NCBI GenBank assembly: GCA_947627805.1
Contig: CANQXB010000019.1
Coordinates: forward strand, 1-12,464
Origin: an uncultured Bacilli bacterium
GTDB lineage: Bacteria > Bacillota_I > Bacilli_A > RF39 > UBA660
Direction: 5' to 3'
Length of the DNA: 12,464 bases
Made by a program: the position numbers and the translations under genes. Numbering within the stretch: position 1 is the stretch's first letter; each line of letters opens with the position of its first letter. The notes beneath the pieces are model-generated. The model was not told the origin of the DNA. It made no database searches and saw only the letters and a list, made by a program, of their open reading frames with translations. This document shows positions 1 through 6,145 of this stretch, in pieces.

Positions 1-27
1 CAAAGCTTGTCTTTGTTTCTTATCATC

Positions 28-47
28 GCATTTGCTAATGCAAATGC
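28..47. repeat. Short perfect inverted repeat left of the transposase
   Basis: GCATTTGC and GCAAATGC form perfect 8-base arms (28-35 and 40-47) around a TAAT loop. There is no T-run on either side, so an intrinsic terminator is not indicated. It lies just outside or inside the left end of the insertion sequence, whose border is uncertain. It could be a remnant of a terminator of the gene left of the window, or subterminal structure of the element. Function unknown. Confidence 0.5.
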
Positions 48-105
48 AAAATGGGACATTTCTAAAAAATCTTAACATACTTTTAATGAAAGTTTTAAAA
101 CAAAT

Positions 106-1449
106 TTGGACTTTTTTGATTTAGAAAGTAAAATTATGAATATTGGTGATAATTTTACTTTAGAATTATATTCTAAAGTAATTGAATATCTTGATAATAG
201 TTTTATGATATCTAAAGAACGAAAAGATAAATATTATGTTAAGGAATTTATAACAAGAAATATTCTTACTTCTATGGGTTATGTTTCTATTAAATTTAGA
301 GCTTATACAGATAAAACAACTAAAAAAAGATATGTCTTTATTAGAGATGTTTTAAATTTAAAACCTTATCAAAGAGTTACTGAGGAAGCTCAATATCAAT
401 TAACTAAATATGCTATGGAAGAAAACATGAGTCAATCTGCTCGTCATGCCATTAGAAATAATGAAGTTTCTAGAAGTTATGTCTCTAAATTAATTAAAAA
501 CTTTAAAGGAACCGTTAAAGAACAAATTACAAAGGTTGATAATACTCCTAATGTTTTATATATTGAAATGGATGAAATTCATGCTAATCTGCAAATTAAA
601 GGTAACAAAGGTAAATCTAAAAACCAAATTTGTCCTTGTGCTATTGTTCATGAAGGTTATGTTAAACAAGATGTTAAAAGAAAAAAACTTAAAAATGTGA
701 GAAATTTTGCTACCGCTAAGTTATCTTATTCTGACTTATGGGAAATTATCTATGATTACGTTTCTCATAAATATGATATTGATAAAATAAATTATATTTT
801 TGTATCTGGTGATGGTGCTAAAGGTATTAAAGAATATTCTAATGTCTTTCCTAAAGCTATTTTTGTTTTAGATAAATTTCATTATAAGAAAAAATATTTA
901 AGTTATATTTTTAAAGACAATTTAACTCTTTTAAATATTGCTGATGATTATCTTAGAAATGATATGATTGATGAATTTAAAAAACTTGTTAATTCCCAAA
1001 TTAATCTTTATCCTGACCAAAAAGATAAAATATTAGAAAAACAAAATTTTATTCTTAATAATTTAGATGGTATTAAAAATCAAAAACATCCTATGTATAA
1101 ATGTTCTTGTTCTATGGAAGGTCATGTATCTAACAGATATGCTCGTTATATTACTTCTTCTCCTTATGCTTTCTCTTTAGATGGTTTAGAAAATAAACTT
1201 CAATTACTTGTTCTACGTGCCAATAATCATAACTTAACTTTTAATGATTTTATAGATTTTAAATATGGTAAAAATCAATTTGAGGAAATTATTAATAATA
1301 TTAATGCTATTACTAATATCAAATGTCGAATTAACGTTATTGATAAAAACATTAAAAAATTAACTGATATTAATGTTCCTTTACCTAAGTTTTATGATAA
1401 CTCTACTCAAGACTTCTTTAACAATCTCATATCCCAGAAGATGATTTAA
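106..1449 (+). CDS. ISLre2/UPF0236-family transposase
   Basis: This 447-residue protein resembles the UPF0236/ISLre2 transposases, which move their element by DDE-type chemistry. Recognisable blocks are an N-terminal region with YVFIRDVLNLKPYQRVT (about 76-92), a helix-turn-helix-like stretch (about 107-133), VLYIEMDEIHANLQ (150-163), FVSGDGAKGIKEY (232-244), AIFVLDKFHYKKK (251-263) and a C-terminal CSMEGHVSNRYARY block (335-348). D156, D236, D256 and E338 are candidate acidic residues. Length is near the family norm, so the gene may be intact. The start is uncertain: the frame opens at 76, has no ATG before residue 11 (base 136), and is given here from a TTG with no convincing ribosome site. 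An out-of-frame ATG at 86 leads through T TTT TTG into this frame by a -1 shift. Codon use is A/T-rich like the neighbours. Confidence 0.88.
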   Translation: MDFFDLESKIMNIGDNFTLELYSKVIEYLDNSFMISKERKDKYYVKEFITRNILTSMGYVSIKFRAYTDKTTKKRYVFIRDVLNLKPYQRVTEEAQYQLTKYAMEENMSQSARHAIRNNEVSRSYVSKLIKNFKGTVKEQITKVDNTPNVLYIEMDEIHANLQIKGNKGKSKNQICPCAIVHEGYVKQDVKRKKLKNVRNFATAKLSYSDLWEIIYDYVSHKYDIDKINYIFVSGDGAKGIKEYSNVFPKAIFVLDKFHYKKKYLSYIFKDNLTLLNIADDYLRNDMIDEFKKLVNSQINLYPDQKDKILEKQNFILNNLDGIKNQKHPMYKCSCSMEGHVSNRYARYITSSPYAFSLDGLENKLQLLVLRANNHNLTFNDFIDFKYGKNQFEEIINNINAITNIKCRINVIDKNIKKLTDINVPLPKFYDNSTQDFFNNLISQKMI

Positions 1450-1522
1450 ACTTTCTTTATTTTATGAAAGATAATGTTTTCAAAGAAACCAGCGATGGTT
1501 TGTTTTGTCATGCCTCTGGCGG

Positions 1523-1543
1523 CACTTTCTTTTAAAGAAAGTG
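1523..1543. repeat. Perfect 10-base palindrome downstream of the transposase
   Basis: CACTTTCTTT and AAAGAAAGTG flank a single T. The segment follows a relatively G/C-rich patch (GCCTCTGGCGG, 1512-1522) that differs from its surroundings. There is no adjacent T-run, so it is not a typical terminator. It lies in the right flank of the insertion sequence and may be a structural or regulatory part of it. In the forward frame 0 it ends a short open stretch (1422-1535) that has no good start. Confidence 0.6.
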
Positions 1544-1558
1544 AAAAGAATCTCTTAA

Positions 1559-1594
1559 AAAAAGAATAATTTTTATTGATTTATTATTCTTTTT
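1559..1594. terminator. Bidirectional A/T hairpin between transposase and pilin-like gene
   Basis: AAAAAGAATAAT (1559-1570) and ATTATTCTTTTT (1583-1594) are perfect 12-base arms around a 12-base loop. A run of A precedes and a run of T ends the structure, so it can end transcription from either side: the transposase on the plus strand and the tgt/pilin-like transcript on the minus strand. The stem is almost free of G/C pairs, which weakens the prediction. If the element ends near 1667 the hairpin belongs to the insertion sequence. Confidence 0.5.
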
Positions 1595-1671
1595 GTTTTA
1601 TTATTTTATTAACTTAATTATTGGTGGTTGATTTTAATCTACGCACCCGTGATTATTCTACACTGTCAAAA

Positions 1672-1983
1672 TCATTCTTCGACAATAAAGGCAAAAGTAT
1701 TACCTTCTACTTTAACATAAGAATTTTTATTATATACTTCTTTAGTTACAGGATTACTCATTTCTTCTAAATAATTATTTTGATACAATTCTTCTAAAGT
1801 TATATTTGGTCCTTTACATACATTGGTATAATAACATTCTTTAGCTTTTTCAATTATTTTTTCTTCCACTACGCGATATAAATTTTTTTGATGCATATCA
1901 ACTACTTTATAAATAGTAGGAATACTAATAATTAAAATAATAACGATTATACTACCTATTACCGTAATTTTATTTGTATTCAT
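1672..1983 (-). CDS. Small membrane-anchored pilin-like protein
   Basis: About 103 residues from the preferred ATG at 1983. An ATG four codons upstream (1995) is in frame, but GGAGAAGG lies just before the inner ATG with good spacing, so the inner start is chosen. The protein has a very short cytoplasmic head with one lysine, a hydrophobic segment (about residues 6-25, ITVIGSIIVIILIISIPTIY), then a charged helix and a soluble domain with two cysteines (CYYTNVC) that could pair outside the cell. The order of N-terminal helix, ITLEELYQNNYLEEMSNPVTKE and a short terminal strand resembles the pseudopilin-like proteins of Gram-positive bacteria. The prepilin peptidase motif (G-F-T-L-x-E) is absent. 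The gene overlaps the end of tgt by 14 bases and is probably co-transcribed. Its stop is about five bases from the proposed insertion sequence end. The exact role is unknown. Confidence 0.75.
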   Translation of the reverse strand: MNTNKITVIGSIIVIILIISIPTIYKVVDMHQKNLYRVVEEKIIEKAKECYYTNVCKGPNITLEELYQNNYLEEMSNPVTKEVYNKNSYVKVEGNTFAFIVEE

Positions 1984-3097
1984 AACCTTCTCCATAATAA
2001 TCTTTAATAAATTTATCTCTAAATTCTTCTAAAGTATCTGTTTCAATATTTTTTCTTATTTCAGTCATTAAATTAGTCAAGAAAGTAATATTATGAATTG
2101 ATAATAGTCTGGCTCCAAAAGTTTCATCAGCCGTAATTAAATGACGAATATAAGCTTTAGTATAATTTTTACAAGCATAACAATTACAACCATCTTCTAC
2201 AGGAGTAAAATCTTCTTTATATTTACTATTTTTAAGATTTATTTTGCCATTTTTAGTATAAGCATGACCATGTCTAGCTAGTCTTGTAGGACTTACACAA
2301 TCAAATAAATCAATTCCTCGCATAACATTTTCAATTAAATCGATTGGGTCTCCTACTCCCATTAGATAACGAAGTTTATCTTCTGGTAAATATTTAGTGG
2401 CATACTTAACCATTTTATACATTGTTTTCTTATCTTCGCCAACAGAAGTACCTCCTACTGAATAACCATCAAAATCCATTTTAATAAGTTCTTCCGCACA
2501 ATGCCGTCTTAAATCTTCATATTCGCCACCTTGAACAATGCCAAAAAGCATTTGATCTTTACTTTTAAAAACTTCTTTACCTCTTCTGGCCCAATTTAAA
2601 GTTCTTTCGACACTATTTTCAATATATTCATGAGTACTCGGCCATTTAACACATTCATCAAAACTCATGACAATATCACTACCTAATTTTTGTTGAATTT
2701 CAATCGATTTTTCCGGAGTTAAAAATAATTTATCACCATTTTCATGGTTTTTAAAATGGACTCCTTCTTCGGTAATATCTTTAGGCTTAGCTAAACTAAA
2801 TACTTGATAACCTCCACTATCGGTTAAAATTGGACCATCATAATTCATAAATTTATGAAGTCCACCCGCCTTAGCAACAATATCTTCTCCAGGTCGAAGC
2901 CACAAATGATATGTATTAGCTAAAATAATTCCACAACCAATTTCTTTGATTTCTTCGGGCGCTAAAGTTTTAACCGTGGCATTGGTTCCTACGGGCATAA
3001 ACATTGGCGTTTTATATACTTTCCCATTATAGGTAAATTCCCCTAAACGAGCCATATTTTTAGCACTTTTTTTGATTAATTTATATTCTAATTTCAT
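1970..3097 (-). CDS. tgt: tRNA-guanine transglycosylase (queuosine pathway)
   Basis: Tgt swaps guanine 34 of GUN-anticodon tRNAs for preQ1, the step before QueA. The 375-residue length fits the bacterial enzyme. TDSGGYQVFSL (92-102) carries the general-base Asp93, SFDEC holds Asp147, GIVQGG (187-191) and YSVGGTSVGE (212-221) form the base pocket, and Asp266 in GIDLFDCVSPTR is the nucleophile. Zinc ligands are Cys304, Cys306, Cys309 and His335. The start is set at ATG 3097, eight bases after AGGTGAT; an in-frame GTG at 3106 is poorer. The gene is driven from the divergent promoter palindrome and overlaps the pilin-like gene at its end. It is separated from queA by one unrelated plus-strand gene, although the two are usually adjacent. 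Confidence 0.97.
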   Translation of the reverse strand: MKLEYKLIKKSAKNMARLGEFTYNGKVYKTPMFMPVGTNATVKTLAPEEIKEIGCGIILANTYHLWLRPGEDIVAKAGGLHKFMNYDGPILTDSGGYQVFSLAKPKDITEEGVHFKNHENGDKLFLTPEKSIEIQQKLGSDIVMSFDECVKWPSTHEYIENSVERTLNWARRGKEVFKSKDQMLFGIVQGGEYEDLRRHCAEELIKMDFDGYSVGGTSVGEDKKTMYKMVKYATKYLPEDKLRYLMGVGDPIDLIENVMRGIDLFDCVSPTRLARHGHAYTKNGKINLKNSKYKEDFTPVEDGCNCYACKNYTKAYIRHLITADETFGARLLSIHNITFLTNLMTEIRKNIETDTLEEFRDKFIKDYYGEGYEYK

Positions 3098-3127
3098 TAA
3101 TATCACCTAAATTTCTAATCACTTAAA

Positions 3128-3156
3128 ATTATAGCAAAACTTGACATATTATACAA
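3128..3156 (-). promoter_or_regulatory. Promoter for tgt (and the pilin-like gene)
   Basis: On the minus strand TTGTAT (3156-3151) and TATAAT (3133-3128) are separated by exactly 17 bases. The -35 box is 4 of 6 to consensus and the -10 box is perfect. Transcription would start near 3121, leaving a leader of about 24 bases with the AGGTGAT ribosome site before the ATG at 3097. It overlaps the plus-strand promoter almost completely. Confidence 0.65.
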
Positions 3157-3169
3157 GTTTTGTTATAAT
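3141..3169 (+). promoter_or_regulatory. Full-consensus promoter for the 155-aa gene
   Basis: TTGACA (3141-3146), a 17-base spacer and TATAAT (3164-3169) match the sigma-70/SigA consensus at every position. Transcription would start near 3176, about 29 bases before the ATG at 3205, with AAGGGGAA as ribosome site. It is the strongest promoter in the window by sequence, so the unknown gene may be well expressed unless repressed at the palindrome. Confidence 0.85.
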
Positions 3170-3204
3170 AGCAAATTGTATTTTAAGAAAAAGGGGAAAT
3201 AAAA

Positions 3205-3672
3205 ATGAATAATAAACCAAAAATTAAGAGATTTGTCGTTAATCCAGATATTGTTTATAATCATGAACAAATGAAAAAATTTTATAATTCTTTAAAATGG
3301 ACTCATTTTAATAATTTAACTCTTGCAAGAATGCAAGAATTAGATAAAATGGCTACTGCTTTTCGGACTTCAATTTTCGAATCTATTAAGAGTACACCAA
3401 GAGTTATGTATCGAACTTCTGAACTTTTAATGCATAGTAATAAATTTAATTTTCAAGATAATGATGAGCTTATTTACTTTTACATTAAAGTGGTAGATAG
3501 TAATTTAAAATTCTTAGAATTAGCTACATTAGCTAAAAGTAAAGAAGAACTTAAAGCTTTATCAATGAATCATTTTGGTATTTATGATAATGTTATTATC
3601 CTTATGGAAGCTAAATTAAAAATTAGATTAGAACAACTTCGGGAAGAACAAATTACTCAAAAAATAAAGTAA
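3205..3672 (+). CDS. Uncharacterised 155-residue cytoplasmic protein
   Basis: I do not recognise a family. The start is clear: AAGGGGAA lies eight bases before the ATG and a perfect consensus promoter precedes it. The protein has no signal peptide or membrane segment, is rich in Lys, Asn and Leu, and appears mainly helical. The N-terminus is basic (MNNKPKIKRF); the last 25 residues form an amphipathic, highly charged helix (about 130-155) that could be a coiled coil. No cysteine, helix-turn-helix or catalytic motif stands out. It is the only non-transposase gene on the plus strand. It diverges from tgt through a shared palindromic promoter and converges on queA with 23 bases between the stops. 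The well-formed promoter, ribosome site and terminator argue for a real gene. A regulator of its own palindrome is conceivable, but nothing in the protein shows it. Confidence 0.8.
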   Translation: MNNKPKIKRFVVNPDIVYNHEQMKKFYNSLKWTHFNNLTLARMQELDKMATAFRTSIFESIKSTPRVMYRTSELLMHSNKFNFQDNDELIYFYIKVVDSNLKFLELATLAKSKEELKALSMNHFGIYDNVIILMEAKLKIRLEQLREEQITQKIK

Positions 3673-3694
3673 GCAACCTTACTTTATTTTTTTT
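3661..3694. terminator. Shared bidirectional terminator of the 155-aa gene and queA
   Basis: AAAATAAAGTAAG (3661-3673) and CTTACTTTATTTT (3678-3690) are perfect 13-base arms around a CAAC loop. T-runs follow on the plus strand to 3694, and an A-run before the stem gives the same on the minus strand. The stem includes the last codons and stop of the 155-aa gene and starts just after the queA stop, so it serves both convergent genes. Confidence 0.9.
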
Positions 3695-3695
3695 G

Positions 3696-4718
3696 TCATT
3701 TAATAAACATGGCATCGCCAAAAGAGAAAAATCGATAATCATTTTGTTTAGCAACTTCATAAGCATTTAAAATATATTCTCTTTTAGCTAAAGCACTAAC
3801 TAACATTAAAAGAGTACTTTTAGGTAAATGGAAGTTAGTAATTAAACCATCAATAGCTAAAAATTTAAAACCAGGATAAATAAATATATCTGTATTACCA
3901 GAGCATTCTTTAAAAGTATGATATTTACTCATTACTGTTTCTAAAACTCTGGTACTAGTCGTACCTACAGCATAAATTTTTCTTCCTTCTTCTTTAGCTT
4001 TATTTAAGATATTAGCCACATCTTCTTTCATTTCATAATATTCACTATGCATATGATGTTCTTTAATATTTTCCACTTCCACTGGTCTAAAGGTTCCTAA
4101 CCCCACATGTAAAGTAACATAACAAATAATAACACCCTTATCTTCTAACTCTTGAAGTAATTCTTTGGTAAAATGAAGTCCCGCAGTAGGAGCCGCCGCA
4201 CTACCTAAATATTTAGCATAAACAGTTTGATATCTATCTTGTTCTTTTAAAGTTTCATGAATATAAGGAGGAAGAGGCATTAAACCAATTTCATCAATTA
4301 AATTTATAAATATACCTTCATAAGTAAATTTAACTCTAATGATGCCATCTTCTAATTTTGCCACTACTTCACATTCTAATTTATTAGAAAATCTAATTTT
4401 AGTACCTACATGTAATCTTTTTCCAGGTCTTGCTAAACACTCCCAAATATCTCCTTCAATATTTTTTAAAAGTAATACTTCTATTTTAGCCAAAGTATCT
4501 TCTTTTTCTCCCATTAATCTTGCGGGTAATACTTTAGTATCATTTAAAACTAAAACATCCCCTTTATGTAAATAATCTTTAATATGATAAAATCTTGTAT
4601 GTTCTATTTCCCCATTATCTTTATTTAAAATCATTAATTTAGATTCACTGCGATTTTTAATAGGACTTTGAGCAATATATTTTTCATCTAATTCATAATT
4701 ATAATCATTTATATTCAT
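3696..4718 (-). CDS. queA: S-adenosylmethionine:tRNA ribosyltransferase-isomerase
   Basis: QueA transfers and isomerises the ribose of S-adenosylmethionine onto preQ1 in tRNA, giving epoxyqueuosine. The 340 residues match the family length. Signatures are VLVLNDTKVLPARL (55-68), YQTVYAKYLGSAAAPTAGLHFT region (163-184), LHVGLGTFRPV (203-213), AVGTTSTRVLE (250-260), TDIFIYPG (276-283), LITNFHLPKSTLLMLVSALA (292-311) and the C-terminal YRFFSFGDAMFI. The usual residue pair before GSAAAPTAG is Tyr-Leu here, a minor variation. The ribosome site is the purine stretch AAGGGAAAG before ATG 4718. The gene has its own promoter inside the terminator behind tmk, and it converges on the unknown plus-strand gene. 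It acts with tgt in the cytoplasm; the genes making preQ1 are not in this window. Confidence 0.97.
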   Translation of the reverse strand: MNINDYNYELDEKYIAQSPIKNRSESKLMILNKDNGEIEHTRFYHIKDYLHKGDVLVLNDTKVLPARLMGEKEDTLAKIEVLLLKNIEGDIWECLARPGKRLHVGTKIRFSNKLECEVVAKLEDGIIRVKFTYEGIFINLIDEIGLMPLPPYIHETLKEQDRYQTVYAKYLGSAAAPTAGLHFTKELLQELEDKGVIICYVTLHVGLGTFRPVEVENIKEHHMHSEYYEMKEDVANILNKAKEEGRKIYAVGTTSTRVLETVMSKYHTFKECSGNTDIFIYPGFKFLAIDGLITNFHLPKSTLLMLVSALAKREYILNAYEVAKQNDYRFFSFGDAMFIK

Positions 4719-4740
4719 AAACTTTCCCTTCCCATAAAGT

Positions 4741-4769
4741 ATTATAAAGAAAAATAGACTAATTGTCTA
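4741..4769 (-). promoter_or_regulatory. queA promoter embedded in the tmk terminator
   Basis: On the minus strand TAGACA (4769-4764, 5 of 6 to consensus) and TATAAT (4746-4741, perfect) are spaced by 17 bases. The -35 box lies in one arm of the terminator hairpin (4750-4774) that follows tmk. Transcription would begin near 4734, leaving about 16 bases before the queA ATG with the AAGGGAAAG ribosome site. Confidence 0.7.
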
Positions 4770-4774
4770 TTTTT
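4750..4774 (-). terminator. Terminator after tmk
   Basis: AAAAATAGAC (4750-4759) and GTCTATTTTT (4765-4774) form a perfect 10-base stem with a TAATT loop, 10 bases after the tmk stop. On the minus strand the stem is followed by TTTTTCTTT. It closes the folate/thymidylate cassette. The A/T-rich stem is likely only partly efficient, so read-through into queA is possible. Confidence 0.75.
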
Positions 4775-4784
4775 TAAATGAAGT

Positions 4785-5453
4785 TTATAGTTCTTTTTGA
4801 ACTTTTTTAAATATTTCTTCGGAAATATCTTCAATACTTTTAATTTCTTGATTATTAAAACATTCTATTTTAATAAAATTATATAATTCGGCCATTTCTA
4901 AATATGCATGTTCCGCATTTCTTAAATTTTCTTCACTTCTTTCATGTTCATCTAATTCTTTTCTGTTTTTAGATAATTCTTTCGAATATTCATAAGGAAG
5001 ATGTAAAAATATTTTAATATCAGGTCTTGGTAACTCTAAAAATTCATATTCTAATTTTTCTAGCCATTTAAACATTTTTAATCTTTCTTCTTTATCTTTA
5101 ATCTTTCCTCCTTGATGAGCCATATTAGAAGTAACATATCTATCTAATAATACTAAATAATCTTTTTCTAAATACTCTTTTATAATATTAATATTATATA
5201 ATCTATCAGCAGCATAATATAAAGATGCTACTTTCGCGGGTACATTATTAGCCCCTTCTTTAAACCACCCAGGAGAGATGCTTGGTTTTCCTAAATAAGG
5301 ACCACCTACTATTTTACCTGTTGGACTATCATAAACGGGAAAAGACATTTTAAAAACTTTATAACCCGCTTTTTCTAATTTTTCTTTTAATAAATTACTT
5401 TGCGTTTCTTTTCCCGAACAATCAGTGCCCTCAATTAAAATTATTTTTCCCAT
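4785..5453 (-). CDS. tmk: Thymidylate kinase (dTMP kinase), clostridial-type
   Basis: Tmk phosphorylates dTMP to dTDP with ATP, the step after ThyA. The P-loop is GTDCSGKETQ (residues 9-18), FPVYDSPTG (39-46) follows where the dTMP-binding Phe-Pro is expected, ASLYYAADR (77-84) is the helix with the substrate-binding Arg, and LLDRYVTSNMAHQGGKI (102-118) holds the DRY motif. These features fit the longer clostridial-type subgroup rather than the Escherichia coli form; 222 residues is normal for it. The ATG shares one base with the pyrH stop (TAATG), and AGGAGG sits in the last pyrH codons, so translation is probably coupled. It is the last gene of the cassette, with a terminator just behind it. 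Confidence 0.93.
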   Translation of the reverse strand: MGKIILIEGTDCSGKETQSNLLKEKLEKAGYKVFKMSFPVYDSPTGKIVGGPYLGKPSISPGWFKEGANNVPAKVASLYYAADRLYNINIIKEYLEKDYLVLLDRYVTSNMAHQGGKIKDKEERLKMFKWLEKLEYEFLELPRPDIKIFLHLPYEYSKELSKNRKELDEHERSEENLRNAEHAYLEMAELYNFIKIECFNNQEIKSIEDISEEIFKKVQKEL

Positions 5454-6145
5454 TAATTACCTCCTATTAAAGTTCCTACTTTTTGGCCTTTAAAATAATC
5501 TGTAACCTTTAAATAATCCTCAAAATTCATTACTAATATCTTAATATTTAATTCTTGACATTTTTTTATGGCATAAGCATCCATTACTTTTAAATCTTTT
5601 TTTATTACTTCTTCATAAGTTAAATAATCATATTTCAAAGCATTTTTATTAATATGAGGATCATCATTATAAACACCATCCACATTGGAAAGTTTAATAA
5701 TTAAATCACTATGTAATTTTGTCGCTGCTAAAATAGTTCCTGAATCAGTAGAATAACCACTCTTACCTATTCCCCCTCCAAAAATAACAATTTTCTTTTC
5801 CGTAGATAATTTTTGTAATTCTGCATCCGAATATTCTTCAATTAAATTAGGAAATTTAAAAGGCGTAGAAATAACACATTCTAAATTATTTTTAGTTAAA
5901 TAATCTTTAATATATAAAGCATTCATAATTGTTCCTAACATTCCAATAGTATCGGCCGTAACTGCATCCATATCTTGATGACTTCTTCCTCTAAAAAAGT
6001 TTCCTCCTCCAACGACTATAGCTATTTCATGATTGTCTTTTAGAATATTTACTAAATTTAAAAGCATCTTTAATTTTTCAGAAGAAACATTTTCATCTTT
6101 ATCTTTTAAAGCTTCACCACTTATTTTTAAAACTATTCTACTCAT
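5453..6145 (-). CDS. pyrH: PyrH-type UMP kinase (divergent nucleotide loop)
   Basis: An amino acid kinase-fold nucleotide kinase; PyrH converts UMP to UDP with ATP. Seen are KISGEAL (7-13), VVGGGNFFRG (44-53), ADTIGMLGTIMNAL (64-77), NVDGVYNDDP (154-163) and LKVMDAYAIKKC (185-196), and 230 residues is typical. Odd is the loop at 123-135, GGGIGKSGYSTDS, where bacterial PyrH normally reads close to GGTGNPFFTTDT: the Asn-Pro-Phe that contacts UMP has become Lys-Ser-Gly. The segment before it (VISTPFKFPNLIEEYSDAELQKL) also departs from the usual form. The usual partners tsf and frr are absent; instead it lies between folA (ATGA overlap) and tmk. It may be the only UMP kinase or a second copy with altered substrate preference. 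Family assignment is sure, substrate is inferred. Confidence 0.88.
   Translation of the reverse strand: MSRIVLKISGEALKDKDENVSSEKLKMLLNLVNILKDNHEIAIVVGGGNFFRGRSHQDMDAVTADTIGMLGTIMNALYIKDYLTKNNLECVISTPFKFPNLIEEYSDAELQKLSTEKKIVIFGGGIGKSGYSTDSGTILAATKLHSDLIIKLSNVDGVYNDDPHINKNALKYDYLTYEEVIKKDLKVMDAYAIKKCQELNIKILVMNFEDYLKVTDYFKGQKVGTLIGGN

Larger units (their letters stand above)
55..1667 (+). mobile_element. Insertion sequence, ISLre2 (UPF0236)-like; ends tentative
   Basis: The element is defined by its single transposase gene. The proposed ends are an imperfect inverted repeat: GACATTTCTAAAAAATC at 55-71 against GACAGTGTAGAATAATC, the complement of 1651-1667, identical at 11 of 17 positions including GACA at the tip and AATC at the inner end. 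That gives about 1.6 kb, a usual size for this family. No clean target-site duplication is visible; AAAAT occurs at 48-52 and at 1668-1672, but this is weak in such A/T-rich DNA. The presence of an element is clear from the transposase; its exact borders are a guess. It points against the neighbouring minus-strand genes and sits immediately downstream of the pilin-like gene. Confidence 0.5.
3128..3169. repeat. Near-perfect 16-base inverted repeat spanning the tgt divergent promoters
   Basis: ATTATAGCAAAACTTG (3128-3143) and CAAGTTTTGTTATAAT (3154-3169) match at 15 of 16 positions as an inverted repeat with a 10-base centre. Each outer end is a -10 box (TATAAT outward) and each inner end begins a -35 box, so the palindrome is made of the promoter elements themselves. 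No T-run follows, so it is not a terminator. It may be an operator for a dimeric regulator, or simply the form two superimposed promoters take. Confidence 0.85.

Noticed and set aside
53..81. Transposase promoter GGGACA-N17-CATACT
   Set aside because: Both boxes are only 4 of 6 to consensus in A/T-rich DNA and overlap the guessed element end; too weak to list as a feature, although the spacing is right.
1422..1535. Continuation of the transposase in another frame (HIPEDDLNFLYFMKDNVF...)
   Set aside because: The transposase already has a normal length and C-terminus at 1449, there is no slippery site in the short window where the shift would have to occur, and the extension matches nothing I know.
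3128..3169. Palindrome as an intrinsic terminator
   Set aside because: No T-run follows on either strand, both flanking genes point away from it, and the arms consist of promoter boxes.
4339..4575. Open plus-strand frame opposite queA
   Set aside because: It lies wholly opposite a well-conserved gene, has no ribosome site and no recognisable protein features.
4719..4784. preQ1 riboswitch before queA
   Set aside because: The predicted leader is only about 16 bases and the region is fully explained by a terminator and promoter.
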